Origin: Ipomoea triloba
Taxonomy: Eukaryota > Streptophyta > Magnoliopsida > Solanales > Convolvulaceae
Assembly: GCF_003576645.1 (NCBI RefSeq)
Contig: NC_044919.1
Location: 29,657,069-29,721,068, forward strand
Length of the DNA stretch: 64,000 nucleotides
Direction: 5' to 3'
The position numbers and the translations under genes are program-made. The notes under the pieces were generated by a model. It made no database searches, was not told where the DNA came from, and saw only the letters and a list, made by a program, of their open reading frames with translations. Of the stretch, positions 51,379-64,000 are shown one piece after another. Each line of letters opens with the position of its first letter. Position 1 is the stretch's first letter.

Positions 51379-51918
51379 TTAAACCTTTCCATCAGTTTGA
51401 TTGTTTGCATGTTGTGAAAAATATGGATGCTTCAGAGCTTCATCAACACTCAGCCGATCCTCCTAGATAAATTTAAAATGTATCTATTGTTAAAATATAC
51501 TCCGTATCTAATACTTTAGATGCACCTTCAAGTACCAATGCCATAAATGACAAAGATAATCCTAGCAATGATACCACACTACAGTAACAGATTCTCAATG
51601 CAATTCATAATAACTTTTTGAGGGCTGACTCACAGGATTCCAGTGCAGCAGTTGGCGAACTAATCGCAAAGCCCATATATTTGGAAACCTGCAGACAATG
51701 CACAGTCAAAAATAGAAAGAACTGACTAGCACCATGAGTCAACTACTTGATCTCTCACCCTCTATGCATCTTTATGTATTCATTTTATTATTAGGGGGTA
51801 GGGGGAGGTGTTTGGTGGTATCACACTATACTGACCCTATTTTTAGAGGATCTCTGTTTCTAATTTGATGCAAAAAGAACTCTTCAGAGCATTTCCATGG
51901 AGCCGGTGAAACTGAGTC
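51379..51918 (-). pseudogene. duplicate of the last three kinase exons (copy A)
   Basis: Exons at 51836-51918, 51634-51688 and 51379-51462 repeat, base for base as far as checked, the final exons of the kinase at 60180-60262, 59978-60032 and 59723-59806. Upstream exons are missing here because copy A ends at 52711. It is either an assembly duplicate or a real partial duplication; it cannot encode a kinase alone. Confidence 0.85.
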
Positions 51919-52082
51919 CTGGACAATTACAGTATAATGAAGCTCTGATTCATAATAATTTATTTCAAGTTAATGGCAATGCTAATAAGTAGGAGTAATA
52001 TACTTGTAATGCAAGGTAAAGTGTCTTCCCTAAAGAACGTAAACAGAAACCTGTTAGTTATTATATACATCCACTTCTTTTA
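51919..52082. other. kinase intron fragment, copy A
   Basis: This matches the intron between the 60180-60262 and 61143-61206 exons of the kinase gene in copy B. Confidence 0.7.
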
Positions 52083-52660
52083 GGGTGTGTTTGGAAAGCA
52101 AGAAAATGACTTCTGGAAAATGTTTTCTGGAAAATGATTCATTTTCCAAAAAATAAGTTCATTTCCCGTGTTTGGTTGCATTTTGGAAAACTGTGTGTTT
52201 GGTTCATTTTCTGGAAAATGATTAGAATTGTATAATTATATATTTTAATTATTTTATTTAAAATATTAAAATATTTATAATATTATTTAAAATAATATTA
52301 TAGCAAATAATAATTATAAATTTAAAAAAAAAAAAAAAAAAACAACAACAACAACAACAAACATCACCCTCTGGTTTCCGTCAGAGCAGATGAAAACAAA
52401 TCTGCTCTGGTTTCTGCCAGGGGAAACCAGAGCAGGAATTGGGTTTCCGGCGGAAACCAAAGCTGGTGTTCGTCATTTCCTGAGCGGCGGAAAATGACTT
52501 CCGCTTTTTTTTGGTGGAAGTCATTTTCCGCCAAATGGGGGTGATTTTCCCCAGTCAACGGAAATCATTTTCCGTTGACTGGATTTTCCAAGCCTTGCCA
52601 AACACTGAACACCCGGAAAATGATTTCCGGAAATCATTTTCCGGGTTTCCAAACACACCC
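52083..52660. mobile_element. Tourist-like element (578 bp, TTA duplication), copy A
   Basis: It starts GGGTGTGTTTGGAAAGCAAG, ends GGGTTTCCAAACACACCC and is flanked by TTA on both sides (52080-52082 and 52661-52663). It has long inverted arms rich in GGAAAATGA motifs and an A-rich/CAA microsatellite near 52328-52360. It lies in a kinase intron. Confidence 0.8.
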
Positions 52661-52711
52661 TTAAAGTAAAATCCACCCATGAGTGAGAGGTGGTGACAAT
52701 TACTGTTTAGC

Positions 52712-52712
52712 N
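52712..52712. other. single undetermined base at the duplication junction
   Basis: One N separates the two 8.35-kb copies exactly. Other single Ns are at 9286 and 31806. Such isolated Ns often mark contig joins. Confidence 0.95.
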
Positions 52713-55700
52713 AGGGAAGAGACAGCTCAGGAGATGAATCAGCAGGTTCAATGTTTGCAGCAGTAGTGGTCGGTGGTAGTGTTGACCGACGATGATAGGT
52801 GAACTGGAAAGGAGAAACAGTTTGGGTTTGTGATGGAGTTTGGGTTTGTGATGGAGTGGGAGGTAGGACACTAGGAAGTGGTATTTCTATCCCCCCTTCA
52901 AACGAGGGAACCGGTAAGACATCAGAAAAAGGATCCACAACCCCTGTAGAGTCAGATGAAAAGAATGGAGTGTTCTCAAAGAAGGTAACATTTGGTGATA
53001 CATAGAATCGTCGTGTGTCAGGGCAATAACATCTGAACCCTTTTTGAACCCTAGAGTATCCCACAAAAATACATTTCAAAGACTTGGGTGCGAGTTTATC
53101 ACGGCCAGGAGTAATATCCTGAACAAAGCAAGTGCAACCAAAAACCTTGAGTGGAAGCTTGTGTAATGGCTCTTGAGGAAACAACAAGTGGTAAGGTATT
53201 TTGCCGTGTAAAACAGACGATGGCATACGGTTAATAAGATAACATGAATGAAGGATAGCATCTCCCCAGAAACAAGAAGGGACCTTATAGTGAAGAAGCA
53301 TAGTCCGAGCAGTCTCCACTAGATGTCTATTTTTTCGTTCAGACACACCATTTTGTTGTGGTGTGTCCGGACAAGAAGATTCATGGAGAATACCCTCGGA
53401 GTCAAGAAGGGTAGACAAAGGAGTATTGAAATATTCCCTGGCATTATCACTCCGAAGAATTTTAATAGACACTCCAAATTGATTTTTAATTTCATTATGA
53501 AACTTTTGAAAGATGTTGAACAATTCAGATCGTCGTTGCATTAGGAAAACCCAAGTACAACGAGAAAAGTCATCAATAAAAGTAACAAAATACTTAAAAC
53601 CTAACACAGATGTGACACGACTAGGACCCCAAATATCACTGTGAACTAAAGAAAAAGGAGACGAAGACACTTTATTGACCCGTTCAGGAAATGAGGTTCT
53701 AGAATGTTTTCCATACTGACAAGATTCACACTCTAGTGAAGACAACTTTGAGAGACTTGGTTCAAGTTGTTGTAGTTTCTTCAAACTTGGATGACCTAGA
53801 CGACAATGAGTAAGGGAAGGAGAAACAGTAGCATTACAGACAGCGGAAGCAGGAGTGGATAGGCGGTATAGTCCTTTTGATTCATACCCCGAGCCAATCG
53901 TCTTCCCCGAACGACGGTCCTGTATAATAACAGAATCAGAAGAAAAGGTGACTAGGCAATCCAAAGAGTGAGTAAGTTGATGAATGGAAATCAAGTTAAA
54001 AGGACATGTAGGTATATACAAAACTGATGATAAAGGTAAATTAGGAAGAGGCCTTGCTTTACCAACACCATGAGCAGTACATATGGATCCATTACCAAAC
54101 ACAATGGATGGAAGAGGCTTAGAATCTGTGAAAAGGGTTAATAAAGAAGAATTACCACAGATATGTTCAGAAGCACCTGAATCAAGGACCCATGACCCAA
54201 GAGGTCCAGATTGAGAAACAAGGGCTGTGTGAGTCTCTTTGGTGTGAGCTATAGGAGTGACAACAGCAGCTTGGGCACTAGCTTTAAATCGGGCAAACTC
54301 TTCATATTCTGCAAGAGAGATAGTTTTAGAACCTGAATCTTCTTGTTTGAGCTGAGCCACATTTGTAGGGGCAGGCACTGGTCTCCCGTGCAGCTTCCAG
54401 CATCGATCCCGCGTGTGTCCAGATCTATTGCAGTAATCACAATATCTAGTGTTTTTCTGCCCACTACGGTCTTTATTTCGGTTGCCCAAATTGTTACCTC
54501 GACCTCCTTGGATCACAAGAGCAGATTGGCCTGTGGTTGGTGCAGAAGTCTCACTAGGAAAAGAAGTCACTTGAAGAAGACGTTTGAACAATTCTTGGAT
54601 CCCTGGTACAACATTATCTCCAAGAATCTGGTTTCGAGTATTCTCAAACTCAGGGCCTAGTTTAGATAAAACAAAAACAACAAAAAATTTTTCACGTTGG
54701 GCAATCTGTTCTGCAGGTGTCCCTCCAGTTGGTAACAGCTTATTAAACTCAGTTAATAAACCTTGAGTTTTCCCCAGAAAGGCTTCCATACTCATACCAT
54801 CCTTCTTTAAGTTAACCAAATTATTAACAACTGTGTAACATTGAGAAACATCATTAGTGTATAAGGACTTAGCTTGATTCCATACCTCAACACATGTTTT
54901 AAAAACTCTGAACAGTTGAATTAACTCAGGTGAAAGGGATTGCCACAGGAGACTACAAAGTTGGGCATCCACTCTTTTCCAAATTGCCCTCTCATTTTCT
55001 GGAACCTTTTCTACCCCCTTTTCCAAATGGTCACTAACACCTTGGCCCATAAACCACATTTCAACTGCATCGGACCAAGAATGGTAGTTTTGTGACCCAC
55101 ATAATTTTTCAGAGGTAATAACTGGATTTCCAGATAAATTAGGTACAAACACTGAGCTAGAAATAACATTCTCAACACTGCCAGAAGTTTCTTCAGTACC
55201 AGTTGAAGACATGGTTGACAAAAAAGAATATTAGCAAGTGAGTGAAAGAGGAATCGTCGACTGAACTGGAAGGTTTCACCGGAACAGTACCTCTGACCGG
55301 AACAGTGCCGTTGACCGGCGTTGACCGGCGCCGGCGAACAATCTGGAAAATGCTGTTAGCTGCGTCTCCTTGAGACGAAACCAGGGGAGAAAACGGCAGC
55401 TTGATCGGAGACCGGAGGAGAGAGATCTGGCCAGAAAACAGTCTGCAATTTCCGGCGATGGTGGTGGCGCGTGGCGGCGCGTGCGTCAGCAGATGATGAC
55501 GGAATTCCTGGCCTGGCTTCGCGACAAGGTTCCGAGTGAGGCTGTGGTGCTAGTTTCCTCACACACTAGCCGGAAGTAAGTCGGAACGAGATAAATCAGT
55601 CGCGGGTTGCCGGAAAAGATGGTGTTTTTCAGAAATGGAAAGAAAATAGCCTAGAATCTTAGGCTCTGATACCATGTAAAATCAGATCATGGTGAAGAAA

Positions 55701-55895
55701 ATTCTATATCTTTATTATTAGCTGATTACATCTATATATATACACATGAGGAAGACAGAGCTCCCTTAAATCCTGCAGTATAATGCTGCACTACTTCCTT
55801 AATTTCTTCCACTAAGCCTAATACTGATAACACTACCTAATACTAGCATAAAGGTATAATAATTAAATACCACTAGCATAAAATAATTCTCAACA
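52713..55895 (-). mobile_element. 5' part of the Copia element in copy B (truncated)
   Basis: It holds the 5' LTR (55675-55895), leader and the gag, protease and integrase part of the polyprotein (ATG at 55221), then stops at the N at 52712 before reverse transcriptase. The open frame that appears to continue past the N into the neighbouring MITE is artificial. Confidence 0.93.
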
Positions 55896-58168
55896 GGGTG
55901 GAATGGGAATGGTTATTAATAGTTGAGGAAGAAAGGAGGAGGGAAATAAAACCCTTATTTAATAAGGGTAAAAGTTTTTCAATTAATGGGGTATTTCAAA
56001 CCCATAGTACTATTCTAAAAACCTGTCAACTAAACAATAACAATCACTTTGATACCCATACCTTATACCAAAATCCGTCAACCAAACACTAAGTTACTTA
56101 TGGATTATTGGCTTCAATATACTATGATATCATGTTTGTTCATGGAATGGATTTTAGGTGAGTTGATATCCTATTCCATAGGGAATATTTTAAACAAAAA
56201 ATATAATAAGAATTTTATTTCATTGTTTGGTTTGCAAAATTAATGGGCTTCATAAATTATTTTTGTCTGGTTGGTCTAAGAAATAAAATTTAATAAACAG
56301 ACAAAAGACATAAACACTTATATGTTGAATATTATATATTTAAAAAAATAAATAAATACATGTGCACACATATGTATATATACTCTAAATAAATAAATAA
56401 GTATACACATCATTTATTTAATTTGATATTTTAATTAAATGAGGGCAACTTGGCTTAGGAATTGGCAAATTGCTAATACTAAGGGCCCCTAGAAATATTC
56501 TCCTCACGAGGAGAATAGCTTATTCTCATCAAAAGTCTGACAAAATAGGTCTACTATTGAGATTTGAGAATGTTATTTTTATGTCTATTCTATGAATCAA
56601 AGATGACAATATTGGCCAACTTGAGCTCAGCCGGCAAATTATTCCGTGGACGTGAGTCCACATCAAGTCTATATTGCAGGGTAAATTTGAGTTTAAAATG
56701 CAGAATTTATAACTAAATGTTCACAATTTACCTACTTAATATTGTGACATTTAGTATGTAAATTGTGAGAGGTCCATTGTATAACTATTGAGTTCAACCC
56801 ATATGATATAGTACTTGGGCAAGTCAACTCAGTTTTTTTTTTTTTTTAAATTTTTTTTTAATTTTTATTTTAAGTTAAGCTTGTGTATTGAAATTAATTT
56901 TGTATTTCTAAAATTGTTTTTTTGTTTGTTCTTAAAGTAGTATAATTTTTAATGTTATGAATGTACAAATAATATATAATTTAACAATTGTAAAAATATG
57001 AAATAAACTTATTACGTATTTTTTTTAGAAATAGTAATTTAAAATTTTTATTAAGTTAATAAATTATAAGTTAAAAATTATTTATTTACATATTTTTATT
57101 ATAATAATTTGTAGATTATAATTTTATTTTAATATAGATAATAATTATTATAATCATTAATAAAAATACTTTATAATAAATTTATGTTCATGTTTTAGAA
57201 AATGACTCAAACAGAAAAGAATATAGTTTTATGACTTTTAACCAAAAAGAATTTTTTTTTTCTTGACTTTCAATCAGATATTGGTAGAAGAAAACTTTTT
57301 CTAAAAAATAATTTATGTTTTTCAAAAACAATTTTCTACAAATATTTTTAGTGTTATATTTATTAATTTTTGTATTTATTTTTATTATAATAAATTGCAT
57401 GCTAAAAGTTATTTATTTACATATTTTTATTAATAGTAGTGTTATTTTCTTTGCTTCATTTTGCTTGTCTTATTTACTATTCATGGGTCAATCAAATATT
57501 TCTTTATTGCTTATTTTCTTTACTAAATTTTTTATTATTTTTAAATTTAATTTTTGTGTTTAATAGTAATTTTAATGCAGTGTCTAAATATATAAATTTT
57601 ATATATACTAATGTCAAACTTAATATTATGAAAAATTGAATTAAAAATAATTTCAGTCAAACTACGTTAATCTAACCGGACAAACAAAATGAGACTGAGA
57701 GGAAGTAATATTTATAACTATTAGAAATTATAATTTTATTTTAATATAAATAATTATATTATTATAATCAATAAAATAATTAATATTTTATTATAAATAA
57801 GTTTTTAATAAATTTATGTTCATATTGTAAAATATTAATCAAAGAAAAAAAAAACAATTTAATGAACTTTTTAGGCTTTTTTTTTCAAATCATTTTCTAG
57901 GAAATATTATCCATGTTATATTTATAAATTTATTTTTATTATAATAAGTTACAGATTAACAGTTTTTTTCTTTTACATATTTTTTATTATATAAATTATA
58001 AAATATAATTTTATTTTAATACAAATATATTAGAATCATGAAAAAAATAATTAAAATATTCCATAAGCAATAATTTTATAATAAATTAACTTTTAATCAA
58101 CCAAAAAAAAAATTTATTTTAACGGACTAACGTAAAATAGAACTAACAAAATCTGGCAAGAAAGTTTA

Positions 58169-58778
58169 GGGTGTGTTTGGTTGGTGGGTTTAGGCATAAG
58201 GAATGGGTATGAAAGTGATTGCTTGTGTTTGGTTGATAAGTTTTGTGAATGCTACTATGGGTTTGGAATACCCAATTAATGAGAAAACTCATACCCTTAT
58301 TAAATAAGAGTTTCATCTCCCTTCCTCCTTTCTTCCTCAATTATTAATAATCATTCCCATTCCACCCAACTACCAAACATGCTAAGGGTACGTTTGGTTC
58401 GCACATGGGAATCGGAATCGGAATGGGTATCAAATACTTAGTAATGGTAATGGGTTTTGGTGAAAGTATTTAACATGTTTGGTAATTGGGTGGAATGGGA
58501 ATGATTATTAATAGTGAGGAAGAAAGGAGGAAGGGAGATGAAACCCTTATGTAATAAGGGCATGGGTTTTGTCATTAATGGGGTATTCCAAACCCATAGT
58601 AGCATTCACAAAACCTATCAACCAAACACAAACAATCACTTTCATACCCATTCCTTATGCCTAAACCCACCAACCAAACACACCCTAAATACTTTCACCA
58701 AAATCCATTACCATTACCAAATATTTGATACCCATTTTGATTCCGATTCCGATTTCCATGTGCGAACCAAACGCACCC
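58169..58778 (-). mobile_element. nested Tourist-like MITEs, copy B
   Basis: Same arrangement as 49825-50434, with an inner element at 58386-58685. Confidence 0.8.
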
Positions 58779-58866
58779 TTATTTGTTTCCCCAATGTTAG
58801 TAAACATCAAAGGATGAGTAAAAGCAGAAGCAACTTTGATATATTTGCTATTGGTTAAAATCTTAG

Positions 58867-59140
58867 ATATGGTGTTATTGCTGAACCGGAAATAAATTGG
58901 CGAAATCTGACCAGCAAGGACTACTACATAGTCATCGGAACTGATGGTATATTTGAGACTATGGCTCCACAGACCGTGTGCAATATACTACAGGCTCAAG
59001 AAAAGGAGATCCCCAACAACTCTCCTTTATGTTCATTATCCTCCCTAGCAGATTGCATAGTCCACAAGGCATTTGATGAGGGCAGTATGGACAACCTGTC
59101 GGTTATTGTGATTCCAATAAAGAAGAATGCAGCACAGTGA
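58867..59140 (+). pseudogene. duplicate of the last PP2C exon (copy B)
   Basis: It repeats 50523-50796, encoding the stretch from [11 protein letters not shown] through GTDGIFE to the stop. Both copies have the acceptor and an open frame, so a transcript could in principle use either. If the duplication is an assembly artefact this is the same exon. Confidence 0.85.
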
Positions 59141-59722
59141 TAGTAGGTAGGTCTAATCCATTGATTCTTTTGCTGTAGCGCAACAGATGGAATGACCAGT
59201 TCTCTGTTCTCTATATATCTTGGGATGCATAGTTGTACAAATACAAAAATGCTTCTTTACTGATACATTTTATTTTTTCTTTCTATTTCTTTTCTAATCA
59301 ATGGAATTGCATACTTACACAGTGCTAACGTTCTCATCTAACCACTCACCTGATAAAAAACCACTTCGGTAATGACTCCTGCCTGCTTGAGGAGCAAACA
59401 TCCCAACCCAAAACTCAGTCTGCTCGACTCATTTCTGCAATAAATTATGCCAGTCAAAACTGGTACTAATGAACCTTTGAGCTTAAAAAGGGTGGAGCAA
59501 AGGAAATGGGGTTTAATCATCAGATTATTGTGATTTGTGAAAAGAAAAAAGAAGAGAAGGGTGGAGCAAAGGAAATGGGGTTTAATTATTAAATTATTTT
59601 GTAAATAAAAAGAAGAAATGGGTTTAATAATCAAATTATTGTGGAACCTGAGCATATAGAGGCAATAAAAGAAGTTATGGATACCTTCAAAGCATGTGGA
59701 ACTGAGCATAGACAGAGGCAAG
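59141..59722. other. interval between convergent PP2C and kinase stops, copy B
   Basis: It holds the two 3'UTRs and the imperfect GGGTGGAGCAAAGG repeats (59488-59639). Nothing else is seen. Confidence 0.6.
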
Positions 59723-62700
59723 TTAAACCTTTCCATCAGTTTGATTGTTTGCATGTTGTGAAAAATATGGATGCTTCAGAGCTTCATCAACACTCAGCCG
59801 ATCCTCCTAGATAAATTTAAAATGTATCTATTGTTAAAATATACTCCGTATCTAATACTTTAGATGCACCTTCAAGTACCAATGCCATAAATGACAAAGA
59901 TAATCCTAGCAATGATACCACACTACAGTAACAGATTCTCAATGCAATTCATAATAACTTTTTGAGGGCTGACTCACAGGATTCCAGTGCAGCAGTTGGC
60001 GAACTAATCGCAAAGCCCATATATTTGGAAACCTGCAGACAATGCACAGTCAAAAATAGAAAGAACTGACTAGCACCATGAGTCAACTACTTGATCTCTC
60101 ACCCTCTATGCATCTTTATGTATTCATTTTATTATTAGGGGGTAGGGGGAGGTGTTTGGTGGTATCACACTATACTGACCCTATTTTTAGAGGATCTCTG
60201 TTTCTAATTTGATGCAAAAAGAACTCTTCAGAGCATTTCCATGGAGCCGGTGAAACTGAGTCCTGGACAATTACAGTATAATGAAGCTCTGATTCATAAT
60301 AATTTATTTCAAGTTAATGGCAATGCTAATAAGTAGGAGTAATATACTTGTAATGCAAGGTAAAGTGTCTTCCCTAAAGAACGTAAACAGAAACCTGTTA
60401 GTTATTATATACATCCACTTCTTTTAGGGTGTGTTTGGAAAGCAAGAAAATGACTTCTGGAAAATGTTTTCTGGAAAATGATTCATTTTCCAAAAAATAA
60501 GTTCATTTCCCGTGTTTGGTTGCATTTTGGAAAACTGTGTGTTTGGTTCATTTTCTGGAAAATGATTAGAATTGTATAATTATATATTTTAATTATTTTA
60601 TTTAAAATATTAAAATATTTATAATATTATTTAAAATAATATTATAGCAAATAATAATTATAAATTTAAAAAAAAAAAAAAAAAAACAACAACAACAACA
60701 ACAAACATCACCCTCTGGTTTCCGTCAGAGCAGATGAAAACAAATCTGCTCTGGTTTCTGCCAGGGGAAACCAGAGCAGGAATTGGGTTTCCGGCGGAAA
60801 CCAAAGCTGGTGTTCGTCATTTCCTGAGCGGCGGAAAATGACTTCCGCTTTTTTTTGGTGGAAGTCATTTTCCGCCAAATGGGGGTGATTTTCCCCAGTC
60901 AACGGAAATCATTTTCCGTTGACTGGATTTTCCAAGCCTTGCCAAACACTGAACACCCGGAAAATGATTTCCGGAAATCATTTTCCGGGTTTCCAAACAC
61001 ACCCTTAAAGTAAAATCCACCCATGAGTGAGAGGTGGTGACAATTACTGTTTAGCAATCTGCAGCTTTTATTATTTCTAGTGTGAAAGTATATAGCACAA
61101 GCATGTCAATTAATCTCACAAAACACTAGAAGTTGAACTTACCGGGTAACGCGGCTTTGTTGAACTCCCAGGGATCAGAATACATAATTCCATGAAAGCT
61201 CTTAGTCTATTCAAGACGCATGGCAATCAGATCCTCATTATTCATAAAGTATTGAGATCAATTTGTAGTAATAGTAACCATTCATTATAATTATGATACC
61301 CAATGCCAGACTTACTTGAAGGCAAGCTCCTTTATGCTATCATTCCAACCTTCTAGATGCTGATCTAAAAGAGCACGTGTCCTAGAACTTATCTGGAACA
61401 CATTTGGTGATCCTAATATTAGTTCCAACATCACAACCCCAACACTCCACATATCGTACCTGTCCAACAGGGTAACAGTTAAAGATCAGTCGCTTAGGTG
61501 AGATGAGAGGAAGTTCATAGAATACTGTAACCAGAGTGTCCCATTACATGTCATCTGAAAGTTATGGGAAGGAAGACAAGAATGGAAAAAAACCAACAAG
61601 AAAGAAATTCAACAGTAGTAAATGATTAAATGAAATTCGCATACTTAAGACTTGCTGAAGTTGGCCCCTGGTACCAGCTGGCATTAAGAAAAGCCTCAGG
61701 TGGAGTATATTCACAAGTTTGTTCAGCCCTGAAACAGTAGGAAGTATAGTATAATCAAGATGAATAAAAATATATTCTTATGACCCTTGAAGCTGTGCCA
61801 AGCGGTTAAACTCTCTACCTTTGTTACTCTGTGTCATGAAATCTTAATATAGAAAAGAGAACTTTTAGCTACAGATAAAATACCTTGAAGGTCCAACAGA
61901 GCCATACAAATGCTTCAATGTGAAGTCATCCAGTGCACTCCCAAAGTCAATAATGCGCCTAATAGATGATAGAATACACATTAAGACAAGATAAAAGCAC
62001 CTATCATAACATGTAATAACTCATATACTATGTATAATTTTGTGGATAAACCAGGGTTTGGGGAAATGTGAGACTTCACAAATTCTAAAAACCCCAGTAA
62101 CAGCTGCCACTGCAGGTTTAAACCAATGTGAACAATGACATGGGAACAGCATCTCCTATTTGAAATTTTAACTAAACAAAGGCAATTTGTATAGATTTAG
62201 AAGCCAAAGTAAAACTAGAAAAGCTAAAATTCAGTGAAAAAAAAAAGGTGCTATAAGACTTCAAGTCAAACATATTGTGGTAAGAAAATCTGAATTACAT
62301 TTTTGTGGTATAATTGTTATCCCCACTTGGATGTCCTTTCAAGCATCTCCCAGAATCCATATCTTCAAAGCATATGACCATATTCTCTAACCAGAAAATG
62401 GAAGTTCAGGTAAATTACTGGAAGAACAAGGGAGTCATTCTTATATAAAGGAGAATAAAAAGGTTAATTGATATACTGCCATACTGGTAAATAAGAAGAT
62501 AGCGATATGATCCATATTGTGTATAAGCTAGATATTTATGTTACTTCTGGATTGTTTATCATTAACATTCAAACCTTAAAAGGGAAAAGGAGGAACTAAA
62601 CACTCGAGTCGTCCTCATTTTAAGTGAACCTACTATACACTAACCATCATTTTGTTGTAAATCAGTAGCACCTCTTAAGACAGGAAGTCTCTAAGGTGCA

Positions 62701-63925
62701 ACACGAAGTTCACCGGTGCATAGCATCACTACTGTCATGTTCCAGTAATGTTAACTGTAAACATACTGCATACAACACTCATTCTTAACATGGAAGGTTA
62801 CAGCTAGCTCTTATGGTATCTTAATCTAATAATCTACATGTGAATATAAGAAAGTTCAATCACATCAAATTCATATCATGTGGTATTTAGAGGTTCTTAC
62901 CAGGTTTAATATCTCTATGTGTGATATTCCGGTCATGACAAGACTTGAGTGCCATGAGCTGAACAAAAGAAAAGAAGACAGAGTAACTCTATAAGCAAAA
63001 CTGCATATAGATGTTACTTTCTAAAAGATTGGCCAAAAGTCCAAACTAGAATTATTAAATGTAAGAAATTCCAACCAAGTCCATCTATTAGCACATTTGG
63101 GGATAATGTTGTTAAAAATCGGAAGCTTAAAGCCAGAAATGAGTATGATTTGGGTTTTAGACTAACAATCTAGCAAAGTAAAAGGTTAGATCTTAGTTCT
63201 TAGGCAAAATATGTGATTATGTTAACCAGGCACCAGGCAGTATTCAGCCACACCATATCTGATACTCAAACAGCTTTCAATAGAAAAATAAATATACCTT
63301 TGACTAAAAGAAAGAGTTCGAGATTCATAAACCAAACCAGACCAGAAACTACATTAAAACTGTGCAAAAAACCTGACCTGACCATAAAAGCCAAAGTGAT
63401 GCAAATTATGACATCACGTACCAATTGCCATATAAGATTGCGCATTTCCTCCCGCCCTGCTTCTGTTGTCTTTAACCAGTACCACCATTTTGATGGGTGC
63501 AATATCTGAACATTCTTCACTTGTTCATTTCTCTCTCCTGCACTATTTGTCACTTCTTCAGCTGTATACAAGATCTTTGACAAGGATACTCCTTCATGGC
63601 GGAAAACAAGCCATATTTCATTAGATTGGGACTCAAAAGATTCAATATATCTGGCAATGTGATTAAGACCTTCTTCATAGGTAGATTGCATCATTTCACT
63701 TCTTCCACCATAGATATTGTCAAAATTCAAAACTTCACCCATTTCCAGACCAATTGAGTCATTTTCCATTAAATGGCCATGTGGCTCTAGACAAGTATCT
63801 TTCGAGAGGCAATAGGATTCTCTAGCTGACAATGGACCTCCAAGAACAGTAGTTGCATTCAAGAAAAGTTCACCAAAATGTTTCTCCCTTAGCCCACTTA
63901 GATATACAGCAACCCCTTTCTCCAC
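59723..63925 (-). CDS. Ser/Thr protein kinase, C-terminal part (gene continues past the window)
   Basis: Ten exons on the minus strand, all in frame, encode the last 412 residues: 63422-63925, 62901-62958, 62299-62386, 61884-61958, 61645-61728, 61316-61459, 61143-61206, 60180-60262, 59978-60032 and 59723-59806. The catalytic loop is HRDIKPEN (split over two exons), the metal site is IIDFGSALDD, the APE position is TPPEAF and the subdomain IX region is YDMWSVGVVMLEL. The C-terminus includes RAFMELCILIPGSS, APWKCSEEFF, FPNIWALRLVRQLL and EDRLSVDEALKHPYF. Glycine loop and ATP lysine must lie in exons beyond 64000. The 504-base first exon carries a long family-specific insert before the hinge. 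It resembles, from memory, the Arabidopsis kinase At3g63330, which I recall as the neighbour of PP2C 51. It runs tail to tail into the PP2C gene here. Family assignment is good; substrates are unknown. Confidence 0.87.
60427..61004. mobile_element. Tourist-like element (578 bp), copy B
   Basis: Same element as 52083-52660, located in the kinase intron between the 61143-61206 and 60180-60262 exons and flanked by TTA. Confidence 0.8.
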
Positions 63926-64000
63926 CTTTTAACAGAAACTATTTATGACATCAGTGAGACTCCAGAATTACAGAGTAGAAAATGACATCAATCCAATAAG

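Larger units (their letters stand above)
44359..52711 (+). repeat. 8.35-kb duplicated segment, copy A
   Basis: This 8353-base stretch is repeated at 52713-61055 with an offset of 8354, which becomes 8344 after a 10-base length difference near 46970. Differences noticed: C/T at 44401 versus 52755, G/A at 45335 versus 53689 and the 10-base indel in a TTGACCG repeat. It spans the 5' part of the Copia element, MITEs, the last PP2C exon and the last three kinase exons. Copy A ends exactly at the N at 52712. Confidence 0.95.
52713..61055 (+). repeat. 8.34-kb duplicated segment, copy B
   Basis: Near-identical to 44359-52711 (see copy A). It begins inside the Copia gag-pol frame and continues without a break into unique kinase sequence from 61056. 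Confidence 0.95.

Noticed and set aside
52555..52712. Fusion of Copia polyprotein with sequence past 52712 (888-codon frame)
   Set aside because: The join passes through an N at the duplication boundary into a MITE; it is an artefact.

Overview
The window is nuclear DNA from a flowering plant, probably a eudicot. The genes have short GT–AG introns, AT-rich intergenic DNA separates them, and plant transposons are abundant (a Copia LTR element, Tourist-, hAT- and Mutator-like MITEs, a Helitron-like end). A chloroplast ycf1 fragment is embedded in the sequence. All protein genes belong to plant families. Solanales (for example Convolvulaceae) is a guess only. Exon models were joined by hand from splice sites, reading frame and protein family likeness; no transcripts were available.

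Layout. 1-2.8 kb: repeat-rich DNA with a 585-base gap. 3.65-10.47 kb (+): a NET1-type actin-binding coiled-coil protein. 13.4-17.4 kb (+): a NEK-family kinase. 17.4-21.8 kb: intergenic, full of foldback/MITE elements. 21.8-25.9 kb (+): a FORKED-like/VAN3-binding protein (DUF828 plus PH-like). 26.5-28.5 kb (-): a LIFEGUARD/BAX-inhibitor-like membrane protein, convergent with the previous gene. 30.2-32.6 kb: a tandem array of plastid ycf1 (NUPT) flanked by a 45-bp direct repeat. 32.6-33.25 kb: Helitron-like repeats. 33.5-37.3 kb (+): a PEAPOD/TIFY4-type regulator. 39.06-40.0 kb: a Mutator-like MITE with a 9-bp target duplication. 40.5-50.8 kb (+): a PP2C phosphatase whose fifth intron holds a complete Copia element nested in a Tourist MITE. 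59.7-64 kb (-): the C-terminal part of a Ser/Thr kinase, running tail to tail into the PP2C.

An 8.35-kb stretch (44359-52711) is repeated almost perfectly at 52713-61055, with a single N exactly between the copies. It carries the 5' half of the Copia element, the last PP2C exon and the last three kinase exons. An unmerged contig overlap or two haplotypes is the simplest explanation; a true tandem duplication is the alternative. Either way both genes can be read through: PP2C uses copy A and the kinase uses copy B.

The genes do not form one pathway. The most suggestive relationship is the convergent phosphatase/kinase pair. NET1 (actin-membrane), FORKED-like (vein patterning, auxin transport), PEAPOD (leaf growth arrest) and NEK (microtubule/cell expansion) all act in growth and cell organisation in other plants, but clustering here could be chance. 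I found no system that I can defend as wholly new; the unusual points are listed as findings.
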